Positions 1 through 8,537 of a stretch of DNA of 64,000 nucleotides are shown in pieces (the first letter of the stretch is position 1; each line of letters opens with the position of its first letter). The position numbers and the translations under genes were made by a program. This DNA comes from Algoriphagus ratkowskyi (GTDB lineage: Bacteria; Bacteroidota; Bacteroidia; Cytophagales; Cyclobacteriaceae): positions 1 through 64,000 of the forward strand of contig NZ_MSSV01000012.1 in the NCBI RefSeq assembly GCF_002150505.1, given 5' to 3'. The notes below the pieces were generated by a model, which saw only the letters and a program-made list of their open reading frames with translations, did not search any database and was not told the origin of the DNA.

Positions 1-140
1 CCTTAGAAAAATAGCCATAATAACTAGGCGTCAGGAAGTACTTCAAATCAAATTGGAAATAATTACGATCAGACAAGCAAGGAGCTTATTACCTGAACAA
101 ATCCTATTTATAACCTTTCACGCAATATCAGCTGCTTTGC

Positions 141-638
141 CTATAGCGAATACCTCAGTGTAAAGGCAGCATCATCCTCCCATAACTTGGTGAAATCGGT
201 AAAATTATATGCAGGTTTCCAATAAAAGCCCACATAAAAGTTACTGCGGTTGATATTATATTCCAATCCAACAATAGCATCTATACCAAAGGCATTATAA
301 TCTTGATCAATCTTTTCCACCCATGGAGGATCCCCTTTTCCATCTTTCCACATTCCATAATGAGCTCCTCCTCCAAAATACCACTCCAAACCTCTCAATT
401 CCCGGATATTCAAATGATGTTCATACAAAGCTGCGGCAATCAATCCTTTCCATCTACGATAGATAAGAAGATCTACAGCTCCCTCTGCCGAAATAAACTG
501 TTTCGCTGTGACACCAATATTGGTGCCTGCTGTCACCCCTATCATTGTATTATAGTCTCTGAGCTGTGCCTTAGAAACTAGAGCAAATGAAAATATTAGA
601 ATTAACGTAGCAACAGCCACCATAAGAGTGAATCGCAT
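141..638 (-). CDS. Small secreted outer-membrane beta-barrel-like protein
   Basis: 165 residues. The N-terminus is a clear signal peptide (hydrophobic residues 5-22, cleavage near VSKA/Q), so it is exported. The mature part alternates aromatic and polar residues (WYFGGGAHYG, NFYVGFYWKPAYN) and ends in FTLRYSL, like the last strand of a small outer-membrane barrel. It resembles porin-like proteins of about 170 residues in Bacteroidota that have no assigned function. It stands 22 bases downstream of the folate cyclo-ligase gene on the same strand and could be co-transcribed. Export is visible in the sequence; the barrel assignment is inference. Confidence 0.55.
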   Translation of the reverse strand: MRFTLMVAVATLILIFSFALVSKAQLRDYNTMIGVTAGTNIGVTAKQFISAEGAVDLLIYRRWKGLIAAALYEHHLNIRELRGLEWYFGGGAHYGMWKDGKGDPPWVEKIDQDYNAFGIDAIVGLEYNINRSNFYVGFYWKPAYNFTDFTKLWEDDAAFTLRYSL

Positions 639-660
639 GGAATGATTAGTTTAAATAAAG

Positions 661-1233
661 TCAAAAAGTAAGGATATTTTCTGGCGTTATACAAAAATCA
701 AGAGGTATATCGTGCAATTCAGAAGGAATATGTAGCTCTGCAGAGAATAAACTTAACCCAATCTTACATACTGAGGAATCAAGACTACTCAAGAATAAAT
801 CATAATAACCTTTTCCAAAACCGATTCTATTCCCTTTTTGATCGTAAGCCAGCAACGGGACAAAAACTACTTGGATCATCTCATTTGATACCAATAAATA
901 ATCTTTTGGTACTGGGATCCCCCATTTGTCAAGATAAAATTTGGTATTTGGTTGTAACTGCAAGGTCTGCAAAGCCAATGAATCAGCCTCAACTCTAGAC
1001 GTGTAAATAGTGTTTTTCCTTGCTTCCAAAAACTCCTTAATTAAAAATGTGTTGATTTCTCGTTGTTTTGAGATGGGAAAAAACAAATGGAAATGCTCCA
1101 AGTCCTTTCGCTCCTTTAAAAACACAATTAAATTATCGAGTATTTGGAGAGATTTTTTCTCCAAATCTTCATCTGAAAGACCTGCTCTCAGTTTCTTATA
1201 AAAAATCCTAAGCTGTTGCTTATCAAGACTCAT
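661..1233 (-). CDS. 5-formyltetrahydrofolate cyclo-ligase
   Basis: 190 residues, normal length for the family. It converts 5-formyl-THF to 5,10-methenyl-THF with ATP in the cytoplasm. The diagnostic glycine-rich motif GFGKGYYD is present near residues 138-145, and the basic N-terminal segment with KKLRAGLS fits the ATP/folate site. The start overlaps the end of the upstream bshC gene by 11 bases, so the two are translationally linked. Family assignment is firm. Confidence 0.93.
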   Translation of the reverse strand: MSLDKQQLRIFYKKLRAGLSDEDLEKKSLQILDNLIVFLKERKDLEHFHLFFPISKQREINTFLIKEFLEARKNTIYTSRVEADSLALQTLQLQPNTKFYLDKWGIPVPKDYLLVSNEMIQVVFVPLLAYDQKGNRIGFGKGYYDLFLSSLDSSVCKIGLSLFSAELHIPSELHDIPLDFCITPENILTF

Positions 1234-2788
1234 TTTCTAATACCATCATCCTAAAATCGAGAGGATCAAAACAGTCCAGTAGCTCTGAGATCAAATGAGG
1301 ATTACTCATGTAAAACTGCATCATATTTACCACACGCTCCTGTGGACTACCTCCAGGCTTTATTAACTCCTGAATACAGGAAGCACGCTCTATCTGTGTG
1401 TGTAATCTTCTTTCTTCGGCCTTACGAAGTTTGCTTGCCATCTGATCAATAATCTTCAGGGAGCGAACTTTGCCAGCTTCAAATGCATTCTTCAGGGTTT
1501 TCTCTAAATGCAAGGCTTCCTTTCCTTTCGAATCAAACAGCATAGAAATAACCTCCTTTTGCTTATTCAACTCTATATCCATACTAGCCTCAGCTTTCAC
1601 AAAGGTCTTTTTCCAATGATCGACATCCACAAATAAATCTTCCATATCCCAATTTAACTGGCTCATTTTGCGTTTTACCTTCTCGTTAATCAGCAATGCG
1701 AAGTTACGTGGTAAAATCATTGGAAAAGGAACGTCAAAATGATCAAAAACTCCTTTTAATTGAAGCCAGTAAACGACTTCTGCGGGACCACCCAAATACG
1801 CGAGATTAGGCAAAATAATTTCCTGATAAAGTGGCCTCAATACGACATTTGGACTAAAACGCTCTGGATGCTTCTCCACCAAGGCTTTCATTTCTTCGTC
1901 CGTAAATCGAAATTCAGTGTTAACCACACCGAAGCCTGACTCCATTTTCTCGATTCGCTCACGAACACCCTTATCTAAGTAGAAAAAATTAATCTCACGA
2001 GGAAATATCTGACTATCATAACCTAACTCTTGTAAAGCTTCCGTTGCTTCAGAAGCTTTTTCGAAAGGCTTGTGCTCAAACAAATCAGAAAGAATGACTT
2101 CAGTGAACTCGCTTTTCAATTTCACATCATCTCCATCCACTATCAATAACCCTTCATCACCAAAGAGCGAATTGACATATTTGCGCACTGCCTCAGCTAG
2201 TGTTTTGGAAGAAGAATAAGCCTCCACAAAGACCTCTGGAGCGAAAGAAACTGTCTTGAGAAATGCCTTAAAACTCTTATCCAATTCGAAATCTCCAACA
2301 GCCCCAGTCTGCTCAGAGCTCCACTCGTATTTCTTTCCATCCAACTTGAAGTAGTTGATTTCGTCAAAATCATGATCTTCCGTCGCCATCCAATACACTG
2401 GAACAAACTTATATTCTGGGTATGTCTTTGCTAATTTCTTGGCAAGGTTGATAGTAGAGACGATTTTGTAAATAAAATATAGAGGCCCGGTAAATAAATT
2501 CAGCTGGTGACCAGTGGTTACTGTGAATGTCTTATTGGATGCCAAGGAGCTTATATTTGCGGAGACTACATGACTCACTTCTAAATTAGCATACTGACTT
2601 TGCAGCGCCTCAACCAATATGTTACGATTGCCTTCGGAAAAGGTCTTCTGCTCAATCGCTTGCTTGAAGCTCTCTAATTTGGGTAAATGAGCATAGAAAG
2701 GCGCTAAAACCTTTTTCCCTCCGATGTAATCCAAAAAAAATTGTGAAAACTGTCCTGTCTTTTGGAGTTCTACGCAATGTTTTTTCAT
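1223..2788 (-). CDS. bshC: Putative cysteine ligase BshC (bacillithiol synthesis)
   Basis: 521 residues, close to the usual 530-540. BshC is thought to add cysteine to glucosaminyl-malate in the last step of bacillithiol synthesis. Visible family landmarks are TGHQLNLFTGPLYFIYK near residue 92, VYWMATEDHDFDE near 132 (the nucleotide-binding-like region) and a long charged helical segment around residues 385-470 that forms the family's coiled coil. The other two bacillithiol genes, bshA and bshB, are not in this window. The catalytic role of BshC is supported mainly by genetics in Bacillus, so the reaction here is inferred by homology. Confidence 0.9.
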   Translation of the reverse strand: MKKHCVELQKTGQFSQFFLDYIGGKKVLAPFYAHLPKLESFKQAIEQKTFSEGNRNILVEALQSQYANLEVSHVVSANISSLASNKTFTVTTGHQLNLFTGPLYFIYKIVSTINLAKKLAKTYPEYKFVPVYWMATEDHDFDEINYFKLDGKKYEWSSEQTGAVGDFELDKSFKAFLKTVSFAPEVFVEAYSSSKTLAEAVRKYVNSLFGDEGLLIVDGDDVKLKSEFTEVILSDLFEHKPFEKASEATEALQELGYDSQIFPREINFFYLDKGVRERIEKMESGFGVVNTEFRFTDEEMKALVEKHPERFSPNVVLRPLYQEIILPNLAYLGGPAEVVYWLQLKGVFDHFDVPFPMILPRNFALLINEKVKRKMSQLNWDMEDLFVDVDHWKKTFVKAEASMDIELNKQKEVISMLFDSKGKEALHLEKTLKNAFEAGKVRSLKIIDQMASKLRKAEERRLHTQIERASCIQELIKPGGSPQERVVNMMQFYMSNPHLISELLDCFDPLDFRMMVLENES

Positions 2789-2971
2789 AGTGATTTTGAG
2801 CTGAGAGTTTTATTGGCAGGCTAACTTAGGCAATGATTTCAAAGTTCGTTTTTTTTTTGAAAAAATTAGTAATGCTTACACCAATGGGATTCTTGTTGGT
2901 TAAACTGAGCTTTTCTCTTGAAGGTTTATTTAAAATACATCTTCATGATTAGCCAAAATTGCCAATTATCT

Positions 2972-2979
2972 TAGCTTTG
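2972..2979 (+). promoter_or_regulatory. Bacteroidota -7 box (TAGCTTTG) before the M16 peptidase gene
   Basis: Exact match to the phylum consensus TAnnTTTG, 12 bases before the ATG at 2992. It lies inside the reading frame that would begin at a TTG at 2959, which argues for the ATG as the true start and for a very short leader. No clear -33 element is seen. Confidence 0.4.
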
Positions 2980-2991
2980 CAAGCTACAATT

Positions 2992-4233
2992 ATGCTACCC
3001 TACACAAGATTTTTCCTAGAAAACGGCCTCGAAGTCATCGTCCATGAGGATCATGGCAGTAAAATCGCTGTTTTCAACCTTCTCTACAAAGTCGGATCCC
3101 GAAATGAAAAGCTCGGAAAAACCGGACTTGCCCACTTTTTCGAGCATTTGATGTTTGGAAGTTCGGCCAATGTCCCAGTTTTTGACCGAGAACTGGAGCG
3201 AGTCGGCGGTGCATGCAATGCTTTCACCAGCCCTGATATTACTAATTACTACATCACGCTTCCTGCTGCTAATTTGGAAACTGCATTTTGGCTGGAATCA
3301 GACCGCATGTTACAACTAACTCTGAGCGAGAAAACTATCGAAACTCAGCGAAAAGTAGTCATGGAGGAATATAAACAACGCTACCTCAATCAGCCCTATG
3401 GGGATGTGTTCCATCATCTAAGAGACCTCGCATACACTACACACCCATATCGCTGGCCTACTATAGGTCAGAATCTGGACGATATCATCAATTACACCCA
3501 AGAAGATGTATGGGATTTCTATCAGGCAAATTACAGGCCTGACAATGCCATCTTAGTAGTTGCTGGTGCTGTGACCCAAGCCGAGGTTGAGCGTTTGGCT
3601 AAGAAATGGTTTGAGCCAATCCCCAACCTTTCCAAATCAACAGGTCAGATTCCGGTCGAACCAGCTCAACAAATCAAAAGAGTTAAGTTAGTCGAGGCGA
3701 CTGTACCAACAGATGCACTATACAAAGCTTATAAGATGCCAGCAAAACTGGCTGAGGGATACCTAGAAGCTGACTTGATTACCGATATCATAGGATTCGG
3801 GAAGTCTTCTTTATTAGAGCAAACCTTGGTGAAAAATGGAAAACTTTTCGCAGCTGTTGGAGCTTATGTCTTAGGTTCGATAGATCCCGGGCTTTTGATT
3901 TTCTCTGGAAAAATGGCAAGCGGTGTGTCAGCGGAAGAGGCTGAGCATGCACTTGATGAAGTAGTGTCGAAATTCCTAGCATCTGAAATTTCTAATCACA
4001 CAATTCAAAAAGTAAAGAATCAGGGAGAAGCGATGAAAACTTACGAATCCATACAAGTATTAAATAGAGCGATGAATCTTGCAAATTATGCTCAATTGGG
4101 AAATCCCGATTTATATTATGAAGAGTTCGAAAATAAATCAAAAATAAAAGGAGATGAAATCATGACTTGGGCAAATCGCCTTATCCGTGAGGAAAACTCT
4201 TCTGTACTTTATTATAAATCTGTACCTGCATGA
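2992..4233 (+). CDS. M16 family zinc metallopeptidase (processing-peptidase/pitrilysin type)
   Basis: 413 residues from the ATG at 2992. The frame is open back to a TTG at 2959, but the ATG gives the usual N-terminus MLPYTRFFLENGLEV and follows a -7 box. The inverted zinc motif HFFEH is near residue 48, and the distal glutamate is in VVMEEYKQRY near residue 123. The length matches a single active-type subunit, with a second homologous M16 domain in the C-terminal half. Such proteins often pair with an inactive partner subunit, but none is adjacent. It overlaps ispF by four bases (ATGA), so the two are co-transcribed. No signal peptide is visible, which suggests a cytoplasmic location. Confidence 0.9.
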   Translation: MLPYTRFFLENGLEVIVHEDHGSKIAVFNLLYKVGSRNEKLGKTGLAHFFEHLMFGSSANVPVFDRELERVGGACNAFTSPDITNYYITLPAANLETAFWLESDRMLQLTLSEKTIETQRKVVMEEYKQRYLNQPYGDVFHHLRDLAYTTHPYRWPTIGQNLDDIINYTQEDVWDFYQANYRPDNAILVVAGAVTQAEVERLAKKWFEPIPNLSKSTGQIPVEPAQQIKRVKLVEATVPTDALYKAYKMPAKLAEGYLEADLITDIIGFGKSSLLEQTLVKNGKLFAAVGAYVLGSIDPGLLIFSGKMASGVSAEEAEHALDEVVSKFLASEISNHTIQKVKNQGEAMKTYESIQVLNRAMNLANYAQLGNPDLYYEEFENKSKIKGDEIMTWANRLIREENSSVLYYKSVPA

Positions 4234-4712
4234 ACAAATTCAGAATAGGTTTCGGTTACGACGTCCACCAACTCAAAGAAGGCTACGACTTCTGGTTGGG
4301 TGGAATTAAATTGGATTATGAAAAAGGTGCTGTCGGACATTCCGATGCAGATGTTTTGATTCACGTGATTTGCGATGCGCTGCTAGGAGCTGCAAACCTT
4401 CGTGATATTGGATATCATTTTTCAGACCAAGATCCAAAATTCAAAGGCATAGATAGCAAGATTCTGCTTACTGAAGTAATGGTCCTCGTTAGAGAAGCTG
4501 GCTATGAAGTGGGCAACTTGGATACTACCATTTGCCTACAACTCCCGAAAATCAATCCGCACATCCCAGCTATGAAACAGTGTCTCTCCGAGGTAATGAA
4601 TGTTTCTGAAAATGATATTTCTATCAAAGCTACTACCACTGAGAAACTAGGATTCGTTGGAAGGCAGGAAGGTATATCCGCTTATTGTTCAGCTTTAATT
4701 TATTCAGTATGA
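4230..4712 (+). CDS. ispF: 2-C-methyl-D-erythritol 2,4-cyclodiphosphate synthase
   Basis: 160 residues, full length. It cyclises CDP-methylerythritol 2-phosphate with loss of CMP in the MEP isoprenoid pathway. Zinc ligands are visible in GYDVHQL (Asp8, His10) and the later HSDADVLIHVICDALLGA region. The C-terminal GFVGRQEGISAYCSALI matches the family. It is joined by ATGA overlaps to the M16 peptidase before it and to mnmD after it. Assignment is secure. Confidence 0.97.
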   Translation: MNKFRIGFGYDVHQLKEGYDFWLGGIKLDYEKGAVGHSDADVLIHVICDALLGAANLRDIGYHFSDQDPKFKGIDSKILLTEVMVLVREAGYEVGNLDTTICLQLPKINPHIPAMKQCLSEVMNVSENDISIKATTTEKLGFVGRQEGISAYCSALIYSV

Positions 4713-5392
4713 GTGGAAAATTAAGAATTATCACCACTGAAGATGGCTCTCACTCTCTATACAATGACGACTTAAAAGAGAGCTACCACAACTCCGGAGG
4801 TGCATTCAGAGAATCAATCCATATCTGCATGCTCTATGGATTAGACACTTGGATCATGAACAATCCAAAGAAAAAACCTTTGCGGATTTTTGAGGTAGGT
4901 TTTGGAACAGGATTGAATGCTTGGCTCACTTTAATTTGGGCGGAACAGAATCAAATTCCAGTTCTTTATCATACTATTGAACCATTTCCGCTAACTGAGG
5001 ATATTTATTCCCAGCTGAATTACGGAGATATGGACGATGCAATCTTCCATTACAAGCCATATCTTCAGCGTTTACATAAAGCTGAATGGGACAAAGGCAT
5101 TATAATGTCGGAATATTTCAACATGAAAAAGGAGAAATCAACTCTACAAGATGTAGTACTTTATCCCTCTGACGTGGTTTTTTATGATGCATTTGCGCCG
5201 AGTAAACAACCAGAAATGTGGTCCAAAGAAGCCCTAAGCAAGGTATGCGACACATTGAGCCAAGGCGGAATCCTGACGACGTACTGCGCTACTGGTCAGC
5301 TGAGAAGAGACTTGACTGAGATTGGACTAGAAGTAGAAACTTTACCTGGTCCTCCAGGTAAAAAAGAAATGACCAGAGCCTGGAAAAGATAA
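4709..5392 (+). CDS. mnmD: tRNA (5-methylaminomethyl-2-thiouridine)-methyltransferase MnmD
   Basis: 227 residues from the ATG at 4709, which overlaps the ispF stop as ATGA; an upstream in-frame TTG at 4685 would bury eight codons in ispF. It is the stand-alone methyltransferase half of MnmC, making the wobble-uridine modification of tRNAs. The SAM motif FEVGFGTGLNAWL is near residue 58. The conserved VVFYDAFAPSKQPEMWS motif is near residue 157, and the C-terminus has the PGPPGKKEMTRA motif of the family. The oxidase domain of MnmC is absent, as in many bacteria outside Gammaproteobacteria. Confidence 0.93.
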   Translation: MSGKLRIITTEDGSHSLYNDDLKESYHNSGGAFRESIHICMLYGLDTWIMNNPKKKPLRIFEVGFGTGLNAWLTLIWAEQNQIPVLYHTIEPFPLTEDIYSQLNYGDMDDAIFHYKPYLQRLHKAEWDKGIIMSEYFNMKKEKSTLQDVVLYPSDVVFYDAFAPSKQPEMWSKEALSKVCDTLSQGGILTTYCATGQLRRDLTEIGLEVETLPGPPGKKEMTRAWKR

Positions 5393-5505
5393 ATTTGTCA
5401 TCTGGAATGCTGTTTGGATATCAATTATGAAAAACCACCAACCTCATGAAATCTAGCATGATAATGCGAGATTCCTTATGGCATTTGATAAACAAATTTA
5501 TAATT

Positions 5506-5913
5506 ATGAAAACTGCAATCTTTACCTGGCTCTTTTTATTACCAATTCAAATTTACGCTTACAGCTACGACTCTCAATTCAGAGAGGCTACGCTAGAAAA
5601 TTCAACTATTGAAGTTGAAGGAATGGTAAATAAAAATGCGGATTTGATTGCGCGATCTGAAATGCTTGCAGGCATAGAAAATTTTCAAGCAATTGCCGCT
5701 TCCCAAGAAAAAGATATTCAGAAACTCAAAAGCCAACTAGCGCATAAAAATCACGAGATCAACTCCCAGGAATTAACCCAATGGAAATCCCAATCAGCTA
5801 CTTTGATCTTTTTTGTAGGCATGCTAATTTTTGCGTTTTTATATATCAGAAACAAACTTCATACAGATCAATCTGAACTGATTACAATTCATACTTATAC
5901 CCCAGAAAAATGA
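5506..5913 (+). CDS. Small exported coiled-coil protein with C-terminal membrane anchor
   Basis: 135 residues from the ATG at 5506, chosen because MKTAIFTWLFLLPIQIYAYS is a good signal peptide; the open frame reaches 5446 without giving a better N-terminus. A charged helical middle (SQEKDIQKLKSQLAHKNHEI) looks like a short coiled coil. A single membrane helix follows near residues 101-118, with a basic and then acidic tail. The following gene, overlapping by four bases, has the same plan, including a shared QEKD(I/V)Q(K/A)LK segment, so the two look like diverged paralogues acting together. No known family is recognised. Confidence 0.55.
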   Translation: MKTAIFTWLFLLPIQIYAYSYDSQFREATLENSTIEVEGMVNKNADLIARSEMLAGIENFQAIAASQEKDIQKLKSQLAHKNHEINSQELTQWKSQSATLIFFVGMLIFAFLYIRNKLHTDQSELITIHTYTPEK

Positions 5914-6383
5914 GCCTAAGTCTAGTTCTATTATTTTTAAATTTTTTCACACCTCAATTCAATGAAGCTGGCCAGGCAAAGTTGGAAAAAATGGTTAAAG
6001 ATCGTGACGCACTTACCGCTCAATGGAAAGCGTCTGAAAGTCAAAAGTCCGGAATCTTTGGCAACAGGACCAAAAAAGATATGATCGAGACTAATGAATG
6101 GCTTGAACGCATCATTAAAAAGGACAATCTGATCATGGATGAGCTTCGCATGATAGGAGATATTGAAACAATCACTGCTACTCAAACAGGAGATGACTAT
6201 AAAGCGATAGCTTTCAAACAAGAAAAAGATGTCCAAGCACTCAAGAGAGCTGTAGCGGAGCGGGACAAACAACTCAAAGAAAAGCTGAGCGAGCGAAGAA
6301 CATTTGAATGGATCAGCCTGATCTTATTCCTGATTTCTTTAGGACTTGGATTTGTAGTCTATAAAAAAGTGATAAAGCCCTGA
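5910..6383 (+). CDS. Small coiled-coil membrane protein, paralogue of the preceding gene
   Basis: 157 residues. A short hydrophobic N-terminus (residues 1-14) looks like a signal or anchor. A highly charged helical body follows (residues 20-130), then one membrane helix near 134-151 ending in VYKKVIKP. The segment KAIAFKQEKDVQALKR repeats the pattern of the upstream gene. The start overlaps that gene's stop as ATGA, and a strong hairpin terminator follows 13 bases later, so this pair forms the end of a transcription unit. Function unknown; a membrane-tethered scaffold would fit the shape but is only inference. Confidence 0.55.
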   Translation: MSLSLVLLFLNFFTPQFNEAGQAKLEKMVKDRDALTAQWKASESQKSGIFGNRTKKDMIETNEWLERIIKKDNLIMDELRMIGDIETITATQTGDDYKAIAFKQEKDVQALKRAVAERDKQLKEKLSERRTFEWISLILFLISLGLGFVVYKKVIKP

Positions 6384-6396
6384 AGTTTTTTACTTC

Positions 6397-6426
6397 AAAA
6401 AGAGCTCTTAATCAAGAGCTCTTTTT
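6397..6426. terminator. Bidirectional intrinsic terminator
   Basis: A perfect 13-bp inverted repeat (6397-6409 and 6414-6426, AAAAAGAGCTCTT and its complement) encloses a 4-base AATC loop. It lies between convergent genes, and the A/T runs give a U-tract in both directions. It ends the coiled-coil pair on the plus strand and psd on the minus strand. Confidence 0.85.
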
Positions 6427-6453
6427 GGTATTAAAAAATTTGACATCGGTCAA

Positions 6454-7116
6454 TTATCCTTTCAATCTCGCAATTGGCGTTCTCCCACCCTTAGTTTTTT
6501 CCTCTAGCCCAACCAATATCTCGGCATCTAATGGAAGATAAACATCCACACGAGACCCGAATTTTATGAAACCGAATTCTCCGCCAGAGACTAACTCAGA
6601 GCCTGGTTTCACATACCATTTGATTCTTCTAGCTAAAGCTCCGGCTACTTGTCTAACGAGAAGCCTAGTGCCATTCTCATGCTTCACCACCATGGTAGTA
6701 CGTTCATTCTCTGTACTTGACTTAGGATGCCATGCCACTAGGTATTTCCCTGGATGATATTGAAAAAACTCTACAATTCCTTTGATCGGAGACCTGGTGA
6801 TATGCACATTGATAGGAGACATGAAAATCGAAACCTGTCTTAGATTCTCTTTCAGGTATTCTTCTTCAAAAGTCTCTTCGATCACCACTACTTTACCGTC
6901 TACTGGGGCATATACTAAGCTTTCGTCAACTGGCAATTTGATAATTGGACTTCTGAAAAACTGGAGAATGATTAGGTATATCACGATACTTCCCAAAACG
7001 GCAACATTCGAAAGTATCCTGGCATCTGGCATAAAATAGATAATTAGGTAATTACCAGCAACAAGGATGATTAGCATCCAAAATAACAAAACTCGTCCTT
7101 CTCGGTGTATGGTCAT
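6454..7116 (-). CDS. psd: Phosphatidylserine decarboxylase proenzyme family protein
   Basis: 220 residues from the ATG at 7116. An in-frame GTG at 7152 is rejected because it lies inside the terminator hairpin of the upstream gene. It makes phosphatidylethanolamine from phosphatidylserine at the membrane. Two hydrophobic segments sit near residues 8-50, then SPINVHITRSPIKG and the self-cleavage site FGSRVD, where the serine (about residue 188) would become the pyruvoyl group. The short form with GS rather than LGST is normal for Bacteroidota. No phosphatidylserine synthase gene is adjacent. Confidence 0.92.
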   Translation of the reverse strand: MTIHREGRVLLFWMLIILVAGNYLIIYFMPDARILSNVAVLGSIVIYLIILQFFRSPIIKLPVDESLVYAPVDGKVVVIEETFEEEYLKENLRQVSIFMSPINVHITRSPIKGIVEFFQYHPGKYLVAWHPKSSTENERTTMVVKHENGTRLLVRQVAGALARRIKWYVKPGSELVSGGEFGFIKFGSRVDVYLPLDAEILVGLEEKTKGGRTPIARLKG

Positions 7117-7130
7117 AAGCTTTAAAACTA

Positions 7131-7154
7131 AAAAGCGTGGAGATCTCCCCACGC
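7131..7154 (-). terminator. Intrinsic terminator after the glutamate dehydrogenase gene
   Basis: GCGTGG at 7135-7140 pairs with CCACGC at 7149-7154 around an 8-base loop. Read on the minus strand it is followed by a U-rich run (complement of 7131-7134 and further T-rich bases). It lies 35 bases past the dehydrogenase stop and isolates that gene from psd. Confidence 0.75.
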
Positions 7155-7188
7155 CTCAAATATAAAATATTCTTTTGATAGAAAGGGC

Positions 7189-8466
7189 TTAGAATCCTCC
7201 TCTATATTCATATGTCTTCGCCACTTTATCAATAGCGACGATATAAGCTGCTATTCTCATTGGCACATCATACTTTAAGGAAGTTTGATATACAGTATCA
7301 AAGGCATCTTTCATGATTCGATCTGATCGTCTATTGACACGGTCAGCCGTCCATTTGTAGCCCAGCCTATTTTGCACCCATTCGAAATATGACACCGTCA
7401 CTCCTCCAGCATTAGCTAAAATATCTGGCACTGCCATAATACCTTTTTGGTTAATTATAGCATCAGCTCTTGCTGACGTGGGCCCATTGGCTCCTTCTAC
7501 AATCAGCTTTGCCTTGATTTCATTTACATTGTGAATTGTGATCACGTCCTCAACAGCAGCAGGAACGAGAACATCAACTTCCAAGGTGAGCAGATCACCT
7601 GCATTTAACATTTTGTCTCCACCTTTAAACCCTTCTAAGTTCCCACCATTTGCATCTCGGAATGCGACTGCCTCGACGATGTTGATCCCTTTTTCGTTGT
7701 AGAATGCTCCGGTATGATCAGAGATTGCTACGATCTTCAACCCTCTTTCTTCAAGAAGTCTAGCTGCCCATGAACCTACGTTACCAAATCCCTGCACCGC
7801 ACAAGTTGCTTGGAAAGGGTTGATTTTAAGTTTTTGCATAGCAGCCAAAGCTGAGACCATCACACCACGACCAGTTGCCTCTGTTCGTCCCAAAGATCCG
7901 CCAAGAACTAATGGCTTACCTGTCACCACTGCACTGACAGTCATGCCTTTCGCTTTGGAATACTCATCCATCAGCCAAGCCATTTCTCTCGGTCCTGTAC
8001 CCATATCTGGAGCTGGTATGTCTTTATCAGGGCCAAATACGTCAAGCATAGAAAGGGTGTAAGCTCTTACCAGACGTTCGATTTCACCTTTTGACATCTC
8101 TCTAGGATTACATCTCACGCCACCTTTACCACCGCCATATGGAATATCGACCACAGCACATTTCCAGGTCATCCAAGCTGCAAGTGCACGCACCTCATCG
8201 ATGTGTACATCAGGAGCGAAACGGATTCCGCCTTTAGCTGGGCCTAAGATATTAGAATGGATAACTCGGATGCCCTCGAATACCTGAATTTTTCCATTAT
8301 CCATGGTGATAGGTAGCGAAACGATTACTTGTTTGGCAGGGTTTTTCAACACATTGTACACCTCATCAGAGAGGCCGAGCTTTTCAGCTGCGATGTTGAA
8401 TCTTTCCATCATTGACTCCAAAGGATTCTCTTTATCCTTTATCGGAGCCGGTTCAATGTAAGCCAT
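7189..8466 (-). CDS. gdhA: Glutamate dehydrogenase (Glu/Leu/Phe/Val dehydrogenase family)
   Basis: 425 residues, the length of the hexameric catabolic type (RocG/GudB-like). It interconverts glutamate with 2-oxoglutarate and ammonia using NAD(P). The substrate-binding lysine motif PYGGGKGGV is near residue 108, PAPDMGTGPREMAWLMDEYS follows near 151, and the Rossmann motif GFGNVGSWAA is near 226. The C-terminal KVAKTYEYRGGF is typical of the bacterial and archaeal enzymes. It is a single-gene unit with its own terminator. Cofactor choice cannot be read from the sequence alone. Confidence 0.93.
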   Translation of the reverse strand: MAYIEPAPIKDKENPLESMMERFNIAAEKLGLSDEVYNVLKNPAKQVIVSLPITMDNGKIQVFEGIRVIHSNILGPAKGGIRFAPDVHIDEVRALAAWMTWKCAVVDIPYGGGKGGVRCNPREMSKGEIERLVRAYTLSMLDVFGPDKDIPAPDMGTGPREMAWLMDEYSKAKGMTVSAVVTGKPLVLGGSLGRTEATGRGVMVSALAAMQKLKINPFQATCAVQGFGNVGSWAARLLEERGLKIVAISDHTGAFYNEKGINIVEAVAFRDANGGNLEGFKGGDKMLNAGDLLTLEVDVLVPAAVEDVITIHNVNEIKAKLIVEGANGPTSARADAIINQKGIMAVPDILANAGGVTVSYFEWVQNRLGYKWTADRVNRRSDRIMKDAFDTVYQTSLKYDVPMRIAAYIVAIDKVAKTYEYRGGF

Positions 8467-8537
8467 ATTCGGGTTTGGATTTAGTTATTCAAATGCAATG
8501 CAATATTAAACAGATTTTCAATCAGGAGGGGTCAAAA

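Noticed and set aside
2959..2991. TTG start 33 bases upstream for the M16 peptidase
   Set aside because: It would place the -7 box inside the coding sequence and adds residues not typical of the family.
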